A stretch of DNA of 20,116 bases from CAYSPU01 sp964432995 (GTDB lineage Bacteria; Verrucomicrobiota; Verrucomicrobiia; Limisphaerales; JAHDYP01), in the NCBI GenBank assembly GCA_964432995.1, contig CAYSPU010000093.1:1-20116 (forward strand), written 5' to 3'. This document shows, in pieces, positions 1-7,999 of the stretch (the stretch's first letter is position 1; every line of letters starts with the position of its first letter). The position numbers and the translations under genes were made by a program. A model generated the notes under the pieces. The model was given only the letters and a program-made list of their open reading frames with translations. It was not told the DNA's origin and ran no database searches.

Positions 1-1
1 A

Positions 2-283
2 CCGGGTGCGGAGGCCTGGCAGGTGAAGCAGGCGGATCGGGCGTTGCGGGTTCTGACGTTTGCCGGGTCGGAAGGAGGCGAAGGGCTCACCGGGGAGCGG
101 GTGCGGGAGTTTCTGGAGCAGTTGGCGGTGCGCGGAAAGGCGGCGGGGGCGGACATCCGGACGGTGCAGGAGTTGATGGGGCACGAGGACGTCGCGACCA
201 CGCAGATCTACACGTATGTGATGGCGCGGCCGGGGGTGGGAGTGATCAGCCCGGCGGACGAGGGGATGAGACCCGAGCGTTGA
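2..283 (+). pseudogene. Tyrosine recombinase remnant (integron-integrase type), internally deleted and open at the window edge
   Basis: The frame is open from base 2 to a TGA at 281-283. The first ~45 residues resemble the N-terminal SAM-like core-binding domain of integron/XerC-type integrases (AWQVKQADRALRVL near the start, then VREFLEQLAVRG). The last ~40 residues are the very end of the catalytic domain: DIRTVQELMGHEDV, then TTQIYTYV with the nucleophile tyrosine, then the GVxSPAD tail typical of IntI-like integrases. The ~180 residues that should lie between them are missing, including the first catalytic Arg and the HxLRH box. The two ends join in frame at about KAAGADI. The product cannot be an active recombinase, so I call it a pseudogene. 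The family assignment is firm. Whether the deletion is genomic or an assembly collapse cannot be decided here. Confidence 0.75.
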
Positions 284-322
284 ACATCGAACGCTGAACA
301 CTGATCACTGAAAATCGAACGG
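281..322. repeat. Tandem array of six degenerate heptamers (consensus TGAACAC)
   Basis: Read in steps of seven from 281 the sequence is TGAACAT, CGAACGC, TGAACAC, TGATCAC, TGAAAAT, CGAACGG. The first unit contains the stop codon of the integrase remnant. Units differ by one to three bases but keep the (T/C)GA start and strict 7-base spacing. The function is unknown. Confidence 0.7.
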
Positions 323-333
323 CAGGGACCGTC

Positions 334-382
334 ATTGGGGATCGAGGATTGGGGATCTCTGATTTGGGATTGGGGACTGGAG
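334..382. repeat. Tandem array of seven degenerate heptamers (consensus ATTGGGG)
   Basis: Read in steps of seven from 334 the units are ATTGGGG, ATCGAGG, ATTGGGG, ATCTCTG, ATTTGGG, ATTGGGG, ACTGGAG. Three units are identical. The array begins 11 bases after the TGAACAC array and has the same unit length but an unrelated consensus. It lies in the leader of the inositol operon, 139 bases before the iolB start. Confidence 0.7.
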
Positions 383-520
383 GTGAAGAACTTGCCACCG
401 CTGGTGGGTGTGCTAGAGTCGGCCGCGAATCACCTCGGGATGGGATCGCGGCCTGCGGCTGCGCCGAAATCCAGCCCGGTGCCCAGGCAATGCCAGAAGA
501 TCCTCCAGCGCTTTGATCCC

Positions 521-1336
521 ATGAACCAACTGCTCATCCCGCCGGAGAGGTTCGCCGATCGCATCGACGACTTCGGCTTCGAGTTCCTCGCGTTCGAGAA
601 CCGCAAGCTGGCTGCCGGGGAGAAGTACCGCGCGAGCACAGGCCACCGCGAGCTGGCGATTGTCCCGCTGGGCGGCGTCTGCTCCGTGAGTTCGTCCGCC
701 GGGACGTTTGCCTCGTTTGGCGGGCGGCCGAATGTGTTCGCCGGAATGCCGCACACGCTTTACCTGCCGATCTCGACCGAACTGGAGGTGACGGCCGAGA
801 CGGACTGCGACCTCGCGTTCTGCTACTGCCGCGCCGAGGAACGCCACCCGGCCCGGCTCGTGGGACCGGAGGAGGTCCGGGTCGAGATTCGGGGCGGGGG
901 CAACGCGACGCGCCAGATCAACCACATGCTCCAGCCGAGCTTCGCCGCGCACCGTCTGCTCGTTTGTGAGGTCTACACGCCGAGCGGGAATTGGTCGAGT
1001 TACCCGCCCCACAAGCATGATGTCCACAATCCGCCGGGCGAAGTGGACCTGGAGGAGATTTACTACTACCGGATCGATCGCCCCGAGGGATACGCCATCC
1101 AACGAGTGTATACGAGCGATCGCCGCCTGGACGCGACGCTGACGGTGCGCGACGGCGAGCTGGTGCTGATTCCGGAGGGGTATCATCCGGTTGCGGCGGC
1201 GCACGGCTACAACGTCTACTACTTGAACGCGCTGGCGGGCACGGCCCGTTCGATGGCCGCCGCGGACGACCCGGACCACGCCTGGGTGAGGCAGACGTGG
1301 ACCAGCCGGGACCCGCGCCTGCCGCTGGTGAAATGA
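521..1336 (+). CDS. iolB: 5-deoxy-glucuronate isomerase
   Basis: IolB is a cytoplasmic cupin metalloenzyme. It converts 5-deoxy-glucuronate, the ring-opening product made by IolD, to 2-deoxy-5-keto-gluconate in myo-inositol catabolism. From the ATG at 521 the protein is 271 residues, the usual family length. The family's metal-site pattern is present: PPHKHD with His164 and His166, LEEIYYY with Glu179, and PEGYHP with His222. The frame stays open upstream to a TTG at 335, but that stretch runs through the intergenic heptamer repeats and matches nothing in the family, so I use 521. No strong Shine-Dalgarno is visible before it. This is the first gene of a tight plus-strand operon; the next start is 6 bases downstream. 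Identity is secure from motifs, length and neighbours. Confidence 0.93.
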   Translation: MNQLLIPPERFADRIDDFGFEFLAFENRKLAAGEKYRASTGHRELAIVPLGGVCSVSSSAGTFASFGGRPNVFAGMPHTLYLPISTELEVTAETDCDLAFCYCRAEERHPARLVGPEEVRVEIRGGGNATRQINHMLQPSFAAHRLLVCEVYTPSGNWSSYPPHKHDVHNPPGEVDLEEIYYYRIDRPEGYAIQRVYTSDRRLDATLTVRDGELVLIPEGYHPVAAAHGYNVYYLNALAGTARSMAAADDPDHAWVRQTWTSRDPRLPLVK

Positions 1337-1342
1337 GCCCCT

Positions 1343-2425
1343 ATGAGCACGGCGCCCCTCAACCCGTTGCAGCAGACCGCGGCGATCGGCGGAAACGACT
1401 GCTGGAACGACTCCTGTTCGCTGCCGGAACTCAGCTACGCCATCGCCAACGGCGCCGTCGGCGCGACCACGAACCCGACGATTGTGCTCGGCGTGCTGAA
1501 GAAGGAGCTGGCCGTCTGGCGCGAGCCCCTGCAGCGGATCATCGAGGAGAACCCGAAGTGGACCGAGGTGGAAGTCGCCTGGAAGTTGATCGAGGAGATG
1601 GCGTTGAAGGCGGCGGAGATGCTGCGACCGATCTACGAACGCGAGCGGGGGCGCAAGGGGCGGATCTCGATGCAGACCAACCCGGCCTATTACCGGAACG
1701 CGGAGGCGATCGTCGCCCAGGCGCAGCACTTCCACGGGCTGGCGCCGAACATCCAGGTGAAGATCCCCGTGACGCACGCGGGCATCACGGCAATCGAGGA
1801 GGCTACTTTCCAGGGGGTGAACGTCAACGCCACGGTCTGCTTCACGGTGCCGCAGTCGATCGCGGTCGCGGAGGCGGTGGAACGCGGGTTGCGGCGGAGG
1901 GCGGCGGCGGGGCAGGACACCGCGGGCATGGCTCCGGTTTGCACGATCATGATCGGGCGGCTGGACGACTGGCTCAAGGTGGTCGCCAGGAAAGACCGCA
2001 TCGTGCTGACTCCCGGGCACCTGGACTGGGCGGGCATCGCCGTGATGAAGAAGGCCTACGGCATTTTCCGGCAGCGCGGTTACCGGGCGCGACTGCTGGC
2101 GGCGGCCTACCGGCACCACCTCCACTGGTCGGAGCTGATCGGCGGCGACATCGTGCAGACGATTCCCTACGAGTGGCAGCTCCTGTTCAATAAGTCGGAT
2201 ATCGAGGTCAGGAAACGGATGGACGATCCCGTGGACCCGGCAGTCGTGGAGGAGCTGTACCGGAAGTTCGCCGATTTCCGGCGGGCCTATGACGAGAACG
2301 GGATGACCGCGGAGGAATTCGACCGGTTCGGCGCCACGGTGCGCACGCTGCGCACGTTCATCGGCTCCTATGCCGACTTGCTGGCCTGCGTGCGCGACTT
2401 CATGTTGCCGGACCCGGACAAGTAG
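1343..2425 (+). CDS. Transaldolase-family class I aldolase within the inositol operon
   Basis: This 360-residue protein has the transaldolase/fructose-6-phosphate aldolase TIM-barrel signatures. An acidic strand-1 motif (WNDS, Asp23) is followed by TTNPTIV (residues 42-48). NIQVKIPVT carries the expected Schiff-base lysine, Lys140. GVNVNATVCF (residues 159-167) and IMIGRLDDW with Arg206 follow. It starts 6 bases after iolB and is followed by iolD after a 32-base gap. Standard inositol operons have a kinase (IolC) and a class II aldolase (IolJ) at this step, and neither occurs here. I infer that it cleaves 2-deoxy-5-keto-gluconate or its 6-phosphate, giving the malonic semialdehyde used by the dehydrogenase downstream. 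The family call is firm and the substrate is inference. An ordinary pentose-phosphate transaldolase role is the main alternative, although the operon position argues against it. Confidence 0.85.
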   Translation: MSTAPLNPLQQTAAIGGNDCWNDSCSLPELSYAIANGAVGATTNPTIVLGVLKKELAVWREPLQRIIEENPKWTEVEVAWKLIEEMALKAAEMLRPIYERERGRKGRISMQTNPAYYRNAEAIVAQAQHFHGLAPNIQVKIPVTHAGITAIEEATFQGVNVNATVCFTVPQSIAVAEAVERGLRRRAAAGQDTAGMAPVCTIMIGRLDDWLKVVARKDRIVLTPGHLDWAGIAVMKKAYGIFRQRGYRARLLAAAYRHHLHWSELIGGDIVQTIPYEWQLLFNKSDIEVRKRMDDPVDPAVVEELYRKFADFRRAYDENGMTAEEFDRFGATVRTLRTFIGSYADLLACVRDFMLPDPDK

Positions 2426-2457
2426 CGGGGAATTCACACAACCAAAGGACCCACACG

Positions 2458-4338
2458 ATGAAGACCCGACGGATGACGCTCGCCCAAGCCATCGTCACGT
2501 TTCTCAAGAACCAGCACGTCGAGCGCGACGGCCGCCAGCACGCCTTCTTCTCCGGCGTGCTCGGGATCTTCGGCCACGGCAACGTCGCCGGCATCGGCCA
2601 GGCCCTCCAGGAGAACCCGGAGTTGCCCTACGTCCTCGTGCGCAACGAGCAGGCCGCCGTCCACATGGCCTCCGGATACGCCAAGGCGAACAACCGCCTG
2701 AAGGCGTTCGTGTGCACTTCCTCGATCGGGCCCGGGGCGACCAACATGGTCACCGGCGCCGCGCTGGCCACCATCAACCGGCTGCCGGTGCTCCTGCTGC
2801 CGGGCGACATCTTCGCCCGCCGCAACGTGGCCCCCGTCCTCCAGCAACTGGAATCGCCCGCTTCGCAGGACATCAGCGTAAACGACTGTTTCAAGCCCGT
2901 CTCGCGCTACTGGGACCGGATCAACCGGCCCGACCAAATCATCACCGCCCTGCCCGAGGTGATGCGCGTCCTGACTTCGCCCTCCGACTGCGGCGCCGTC
3001 ACCCTGGCGCTGCCCCAGGACGTTCAGGCCGAGGCCTACGATTACCCGGAGGAACTCTTCCAGAAACGCGTGTGGCTCATCCGCCGCCCCATGCCCGACA
3101 GCCTTTCGTTCGACCGCGCCCGGGAGGCCATTGCCCGGAGCCGCAAGCCGCTGATCGTCGCCGGCGGCGGTGTGCTGTACAGCGAAGCGAGCGCGGCGCT
3201 GGCCGAATTCGCTTCCCGCTCGGGCATCCCGGTCGCCGAAACGCAGGCGGGCAAGGGTTGCCTCCCCTACAACCACCCGCAGTGCGTCGGCGCCATCGGG
3301 GCCACCGGCGGGTTGGCGGCCAACCGCCTGGCACGCGAAGCCGACCTCGTCATCGGCATCGGCACCCGCTACTCCGATTTCACCTCGGCCTCGATGACCG
3401 CTTTTCAGAACCCGAACGTGCGGTTCGTCAACATCAACACGGCGGAGTTCGACGCCTACAAAGTCGCGGCGATTCCCGTCGTCGCGGATGCCCGAGTGAC
3501 CCTCGAGGCGCTCGCGGCCGCGCTGCCAAACCACCAACTGAGCGCCGAGTACGCCGCCCAAGTCGCGGAGTTGAAGCAGGCCTGGGATGCCGAAGTCGAC
3601 CGGTTGTTCCATCTGAACACCCAGCCCAAGCCGGCCCAGAGCGAGGTCATCGGGGCCATGTGGGAGGCGTCCGGCCCCCGCGACCTGCTGCTCTCCGCGG
3701 CGGGCAGTCATCCGGGGGATCTTCACAAGCTCTGGCGGACGCGCACCCCCAACGGGTATCACCTCGAATACGGCTACTCCTGCATGGGCTACGAGATCCC
3801 GGGGGCGCTGGGCGCCAAGTTGGCCGACCCCAGCCGCGAGGTCTACGTCTTCCTGGGCGACGGGACGTATCTCATGATGCCTTCCGAGATCGTCACCGCG
3901 GTGCAGGAACGCATCAAGGTGATCATCGTGCTGGTCGACAACAAGGGGTTCGCGAGCATCGGCGGTCTCAGCCGGTCGCTGGGCCTGGGCGGCTTCGGCA
4001 CCAGTTATCGCGAACGCTCCCGCACCTCCGGCCAGTTGGATGGCGACTTCCTGCCCGTGGACTTCGCCGCCAGCGCCCGCAGCCTGGGCGCGCACGCCAT
4101 CAAGGCCGGCTCCCTGGCCGAGCTGAAAGCCGCCCTCGAGGAGGCGAAGAAGATGGACCGCATCACGGTCATCGTCGTCGAGACGCAGCCCGGCGTGGGT
4201 GTGCCCGGCTACGACTCGTGGTGGGATGTCGCCGTGGCGGAGGTCTCGCAGATGAAGGAGGTGCAGCAGGCCCGCGCCCAATACGTCGAAGCGCGTCGGA
4301 AGGAACGTCACCATCTGGGAACCGTTGAGGAGAAGTAA
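2458..4338 (+). CDS. iolD: 3D-(3,5/4)-trihydroxycyclohexane-1,2-dione acylhydrolase (ThDP-dependent)
   Basis: IolD opens the cyclohexane ring of the diketone produced by IolE, giving 5-deoxy-glucuronate. The 626-residue protein has the layout of ThDP enzymes. The N-terminal pyrimidine-binding domain carries the cofactor-activating glutamate in VRNEQAAVHMASGYAK (Glu64). A central domain follows. The C-terminal domain has the ThDP/Mg motif GDG at 467-469, closing 26 residues later in VDNKGF with Asn495. The length and the FFSGVLGIFGHGN segment near residue 31 fit IolD rather than acetolactate synthase. The ATG at 2458 is preceded by AAAGGA at 2444-2449 with good spacing. The stop is 2 bases from the next start. 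Confidence 0.95.
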   Translation: MKTRRMTLAQAIVTFLKNQHVERDGRQHAFFSGVLGIFGHGNVAGIGQALQENPELPYVLVRNEQAAVHMASGYAKANNRLKAFVCTSSIGPGATNMVTGAALATINRLPVLLLPGDIFARRNVAPVLQQLESPASQDISVNDCFKPVSRYWDRINRPDQIITALPEVMRVLTSPSDCGAVTLALPQDVQAEAYDYPEELFQKRVWLIRRPMPDSLSFDRAREAIARSRKPLIVAGGGVLYSEASAALAEFASRSGIPVAETQAGKGCLPYNHPQCVGAIGATGGLAANRLAREADLVIGIGTRYSDFTSASMTAFQNPNVRFVNINTAEFDAYKVAAIPVVADARVTLEALAAALPNHQLSAEYAAQVAELKQAWDAEVDRLFHLNTQPKPAQSEVIGAMWEASGPRDLLLSAAGSHPGDLHKLWRTRTPNGYHLEYGYSCMGYEIPGALGAKLADPSREVYVFLGDGTYLMMPSEIVTAVQERIKVIIVLVDNKGFASIGGLSRSLGLGGFGTSYRERSRTSGQLDGDFLPVDFAASARSLGAHAIKAGSLAELKAALEEAKKMDRITVIVVETQPGVGVPGYDSWWDVAVAEVSQMKEVQQARAQYVEARRKERHHLGTVEEK

Positions 4339-4340
4339 CC

Positions 4341-5813
4341 ATGGCGGAACGGTTGCGGAATTACATCGAGGGAAGCTGGCGGGCCTCGGCCGCCGGCGAA
4401 GTGTTGCCGGTGTTGAACCCGGCCTCGGCGGCGGTGCTGGCCGAGGTGCCGCTCTCGCCCGCCAGCGAGGTCGATCAGGCCGTGCAGGCGGGGCTCAAGG
4501 CGTTTGCGACCTGGCGAAACGCCCCGCCCGGCGAGCGCATCCAACCCTTGTTCAAACTGAAGCGGTTGCTGGAAGAGCACCTGGATCTCCTGGCCCGCAG
4601 CATCACCGACGAGGGCGGCAAGACCTATGCCGAGGCCGCCGCCGAGATGCGGCGCGCCATCGAGAACATCGAGGTGGCCTGTGGCATCCCTATCCTGACG
4701 CAGGGCCGCAACAACGAGAACATCGCCCCGGGCATCGACGAGCACCTGATTCGCCAACCGCTCGGCGTCGTCGCCGCCGTCACCCCCTGCAACTTCCCGG
4801 GCATGATCCCGTTCTGGTTCCTGCCCTACGCCGTGGCTACCGGGAATTGCTTCATCCTCAAACCGTCCGAACGCGTCCCGATCACTTCGACGCGGGTGTT
4901 CGAGCTGATCGATGAGGCCGGCTTCCCGCCCGCGGTCCTGCAGATGGTCCACGGCGGACGGGGCACGGTCGATGCCCTGCTCGACCATCCCGGCATCCGC
5001 GCCATCAGCGTGGTCGGGTCCACCCCCACTGCGCGCTACATCTACCAACGGGCGGCCGCGGCCGGCAAACGGGCCCAGTGCCAGGGCGGCGCCAAAAACC
5101 CCGTCGTCGTCATGCCCGACGCCGACATGGAGATGACGGCGCGCATCCTGGCCGATTCCGCCTTTGGCTGTGCCGGGCAGCGCTGCCTGGCCGCCTCGGT
5201 CGCCATCACCGTCGGCGAGGCGCGGCAGCCGTTGACCGAGCGGATGGTCGCGCTGGCCCGCAGTCGGAAGGTCGGGTACGGGCTCGACAAGGGCGTCGAG
5301 ATGGGCCCGGTGATTTCGGCGGCCAACAAGAGCCGCATTGAGGGTCTCATCGCCCAGGGCGCGCAGGAAGGCGCCTCGGTGCTCGTGGACGGCAGGGGGA
5401 AATCCGTGTCCGGCTACGAAAACGGTTTCTTCGTCTTCCCCACCATCCTGGACAACGTGCCCCCGCAGGGCGAGATCGCCCGCACGGAGATCTTCGGCCC
5501 CGTGCTCAGTCTGATGCACGCGGCCACCATCGACGAAGCGATCGCCCTGGCGAACGACCGCAGTTACGGCAACATGGCGTGCATCTTCACCACTGACGGC
5601 GCCCACGCCCGCCTCTTCCGCCACGAGGTCCATGCCGGCAACATCGGCATCAACATCGGCGTCGCCGCGCCCATTGCCTACTTCCCCTTCAGCGGCTGGG
5701 GCGAGAGTTTCTTCGGCGACCTGCATGGCCAGGCCGAACACGCCGTGGAATTCTACACGCAGACCAAGGTGGTCATCGAACGCTGGCTGCGCGATTGGAG
5801 CCGCCGTTTCTGA
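4341..5813 (+). CDS. iolA: CoA-acylating (methyl)malonate-semialdehyde dehydrogenase
   Basis: This aldehyde dehydrogenase of the ALDH6/MmsA family oxidises malonic semialdehyde to acetyl-CoA with NAD and CoA, the last step of inositol breakdown. Related enzymes also act on methylmalonate semialdehyde in valine catabolism. The 490-residue protein begins with the family's NYIEGSW motif and has the Rossmann segment VTPCNFPGMIPFWFLPYA and the KPSERVP cofactor loop. The catalytic cysteine lies in AGQRCLA (Cys282). GCAGQRC without a following general-base glutamate signature is typical of this CoA-dependent family. GAGGAGA at 4327-4333, inside the end of iolD, is a good ribosome site for the ATG at 4341, so translation is probably coupled. 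Confidence 0.93.
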   Translation: MAERLRNYIEGSWRASAAGEVLPVLNPASAAVLAEVPLSPASEVDQAVQAGLKAFATWRNAPPGERIQPLFKLKRLLEEHLDLLARSITDEGGKTYAEAAAEMRRAIENIEVACGIPILTQGRNNENIAPGIDEHLIRQPLGVVAAVTPCNFPGMIPFWFLPYAVATGNCFILKPSERVPITSTRVFELIDEAGFPPAVLQMVHGGRGTVDALLDHPGIRAISVVGSTPTARYIYQRAAAAGKRAQCQGGAKNPVVVMPDADMEMTARILADSAFGCAGQRCLAASVAITVGEARQPLTERMVALARSRKVGYGLDKGVEMGPVISAANKSRIEGLIAQGAQEGASVLVDGRGKSVSGYENGFFVFPTILDNVPPQGEIARTEIFGPVLSLMHAATIDEAIALANDRSYGNMACIFTTDGAHARLFRHEVHAGNIGINIGVAAPIAYFPFSGWGESFFGDLHGQAEHAVEFYTQTKVVIERWLRDWSRRF

Positions 5814-5831
5814 ACGTCCAGGAGTCAACCC

Positions 5832-6767
5832 ATGCGCCAATTCCTTGTGGGAAACGCCCCCTGTTCCTGGGGCACACTCGAATTCGAAGGAACCGGCGGC
5901 GAACCCATCGCCTTCGGCCGGATGCTCGATGAACTCGCCGAAACGGGCTACACGGGCACGGAACTGGGCGATTGGGGCTACATGCCAACCGACCCGCCGG
6001 CCCTGGCCGGCGAGTTGTCCAAACGCGGCCTGGTGATGCTCGGCGCCTTCGTCCCCGTGGCGCTGAAAGAACCCTCCGCCCTCGCCGACGGCATCGCCAC
6101 TGCCGTCAAGACCGCCCGCCTGCTCGCCGCGGTGGCGACGGATCCCGCGCCGTATCTCGTCCTGGCCGACAACAACGGCACCGTGGCGCAGCGGACGCGC
6201 AATGCCGGGCGCATTACGGCCGCCGACGGTCTGAGCCCGGCGGAGTGGAAGACCTTTGCCTCCGGCGCCGAAGCGGTGGCGAGCGCGGTCTGGAGCGAAA
6301 CCGGGTTGCGGACCGTATTCCATCACCATTGCGCCGGCTACGTGGAGACGCCGGACGAGATTGCCCGGCTGCTGGAGCTCACCGATCCGCGGCGGCTCGG
6401 TCTGGTCTTCGACACCGGCCATTACACCTACGGATCCGGCGGTGCCGATGCCGTCGCAGCGCTCGACCGCTTCCGCGAGCGCATCTGGTATGTCCATCTG
6501 AAGGATTGCCACCCCGGAGTCGCCGCCCAGGCGCGCGCCGGCGGGTGGGACTACTTCGAAGCCTTGCGCCACGGCATCTTCTGCGAGCTGGGCAAAGGCT
6601 CGGTGGATTTCCCGCGCCTGTTGCGCCGGCTCGCCGCATGGAACTACCCGGGCTACCTCCTCGTCGAACAGGACGTCCTGCCCGGCATGGGCTCGCCCAA
6701 GGAGAGCGCCCGCCGCAATCGCCAGTACCTCGCCTCGATCGAACACCACTTCACTCAACCAACCTGA
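5832..6767 (+). CDS. iolE: Inosose dehydratase (IolE-like TIM-barrel protein)
   Basis: This 311-residue protein of the xylose-isomerase-like TIM-barrel superfamily probably dehydrates 2-keto-myo-inositol to the trihydroxycyclohexane-dione used by IolD. It opens with VGNAPCSWGTLEFEG, the form of the IolE N-terminus seen in many non-Bacillus homologues. It keeps likely metal and active-site stretches: GTELGDWGYMP, VFHHHCAGYVET, LVFDTGHYTYG, YVHLKDCHP and LLVEQDVL. The ATG at 5832 follows the Shine-Dalgarno-like AGGAG at 5820-5824. It sits 18 bases after iolA and 11 bases before iolG, matching the pathway order IolG to IolE to IolD. A related sugar-phosphate epimerase is possible by fold alone, but the context strongly favours IolE. 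Confidence 0.88.
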   Translation: MRQFLVGNAPCSWGTLEFEGTGGEPIAFGRMLDELAETGYTGTELGDWGYMPTDPPALAGELSKRGLVMLGAFVPVALKEPSALADGIATAVKTARLLAAVATDPAPYLVLADNNGTVAQRTRNAGRITAADGLSPAEWKTFASGAEAVASAVWSETGLRTVFHHHCAGYVETPDEIARLLELTDPRRLGLVFDTGHYTYGSGGADAVAALDRFRERIWYVHLKDCHPGVAAQARAGGWDYFEALRHGIFCELGKGSVDFPRLLRRLAAWNYPGYLLVEQDVLPGMGSPKESARRNRQYLASIEHHFTQPT

Positions 6768-6778
6768 AAGCCCCGCTT

Positions 6779-7798
6779 GTGAACACCAACCCTCTGCAGG
6801 TCGGAATCATCGGAGCCGGACGCATCGGCAAGGTCCACGCCGAGACGCTTGCCTTCCGGGTCCCGGAGGCCCGGACGCTTGCCCTGGCGGACCCCAACCG
6901 CCCCGCCGCCGAGGCGGTCGCCGCCCGCTGCGGCATCCCCAACGTGGCCGACTCCGCGGATCGGATTCTGACCGATCCCGCCATTCAGGCGGTGCTCATC
7001 TGTTCGCCCACGGACACGCACGCCGATCTCATTGCCCGCGCCGCCCAGGCCGGCAAGCACATCTTCTGCGAGAAACCGATCGCCCACCGCCTGGCCCAAA
7101 TCGATGCCGCCCTGGCCGCCGTCACCAAGGCCGGCGTCAAGCTCCAGATCGGGTTCAACCGCCGATTCGACCCGAACTTCGCCCGCGTTCGCGCCGCGGT
7201 GGTTGGAGGCGAGATCGGTTCCCCGCGCCTCCTGCACATCATCAGCCGCGATCCCGGCCCGCCGCCCCTCGCCTATGTGAAGGTCTCCGGCGGCATCTTC
7301 CTCGACATGACCATCCACGACTTTGACATGGCCCGGTTCCTCATTGGGGACGAGGTCGAGGAGATCTACACGGCGGCTGGCGTGATGGTCGACCCGGCCA
7401 TCGGGGAGGAGGGCGACCTGGACACCGCCCTGATCGTTTTGCGGTTCCGCAACGGCGTCATCGGCACCATCGACAACTGCCGCCAGGCCGCCTACGGCTA
7501 CGACCAGCGGGCCGAGATCCTCGGTTCGGCCGGCAAGATTGCGACCGAGAACTGCTATCCCAATCAGGCCACCCTCAGCACCGGCGAGTGCGTGCGCCGC
7601 GATCTGCCGCTCAACTTCTTCATGGAACGCTATACGGAGAGTTTCACCAACGAGATCCGCTCCTTCGTGAAATCCGTCGCCGAAGACAAACCCACCGCGG
7701 TGACCGGCCTGGACGGGCGCATCCCGGTGGTCATGGGCCTGGCGGCGCGGAAGTCGTTCGACGAACGTCGCCCGGTCCGGCTCAATGAAATCCGGTGA
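6779..7798 (+). CDS. iolG: Inositol 2-dehydrogenase (Gfo/Idh/MocA family)
   Basis: IolG oxidises myo-inositol to 2-keto-myo-inositol with NAD, the entry step of the pathway. The 339-residue protein starts with a Rossmann motif (VGIIGAGRIGKVHAE, residues 8-22). CEKPIA carries the catalytic Lys99. FLDMTIHDFDMARF carries Asp176 and His180, the D-x3-H pair of the family. The frame is open far upstream through iolE in another reading frame, so the start rests on homology. The GTG at 6779, 11 bases after the iolE stop, puts the Rossmann motif at the expected distance from the N-terminus. This is the last gene of the operon; a repeat-rich island follows. A scyllo-inositol or other sugar dehydrogenase of the same family cannot be excluded by sequence alone. 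Confidence 0.9.
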   Translation: MNTNPLQVGIIGAGRIGKVHAETLAFRVPEARTLALADPNRPAAEAVAARCGIPNVADSADRILTDPAIQAVLICSPTDTHADLIARAAQAGKHIFCEKPIAHRLAQIDAALAAVTKAGVKLQIGFNRRFDPNFARVRAAVVGGEIGSPRLLHIISRDPGPPPLAYVKVSGGIFLDMTIHDFDMARFLIGDEVEEIYTAAGVMVDPAIGEEGDLDTALIVLRFRNGVIGTIDNCRQAAYGYDQRAEILGSAGKIATENCYPNQATLSTGECVRRDLPLNFFMERYTESFTNEIRSFVKSVAEDKPTAVTGLDGRIPVVMGLAARKSFDERRPVRLNEIR

Positions 7799-7945
7799 CC
7801 CCTGGCACGCTGTCTCCGAGTGACACACCCGTTCCATGTTGGGCGCGAACAACCGGCAGCGGTGACAGTCTCGTACGCTGGGGAAGAAGGGTCGCAGCAA
7901 TCAGTCGCCGGCGCACCCGCTCCCGATGAATCCTCAGCGGAAGGT
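7799..7945. other. Intergenic stretch after iolG, no gene seen
   Basis: No open frame with coding character, RNA gene or clear terminator is visible here. It is the first part of a 417-base gap (7799-8215) that otherwise consists of the hairpin repeats listed next. Confidence 0.5.
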
Positions 7946-7971
7946 GGGGACGCGCGGCCTCGCGCGTCCGC
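7943..7971 (+). repeat. Palindromic repeat unit A (9-bp stem, 4-base loop)
   Basis: GGACGCGCG (7948-7956) and CGCGCGTCC (7961-7969) form a perfect 9-bp inverted repeat around the loop GCCT. The flanks GGTGG and GC on either side are shared with unit B. Unit B is the same element in opposite orientation, about 35 bases further on. Confidence 0.75.
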
Positions 7972-7999
7972 CAGCAGCACACCGAGGTGCACGACCTTT

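Noticed and set aside
281..382. Possible CRISPR array
   Set aside because: Units are 7 bases, contiguous and degenerate, without spacers.
335..520. TTG start giving a 62-residue longer IolB
   Set aside because: The extension translates the heptamer repeat array and matches nothing in the family; the ATG at 521 gives standard length.
413..2437. Long minus-strand open frame opposite iolB and the transaldolase gene
   Set aside because: Its translation is rich in Arg, His and Val with no family motifs. It is the antisense shadow expected from high third-position GC in the real genes.
4308..6758. 816-residue minus-strand open frame opposite iolA and iolE
   Set aside because: Antisense shadow; the plus strand carries intact catalytic motifs and proper starts in the same region.
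5972..6778. N-terminal extension of iolG making a 608-residue fusion
   Set aside because: The extension is the iolE DNA read out of frame (Arg/Pro-rich). The Gfo/Idh fold starts right after the GTG at 6779.
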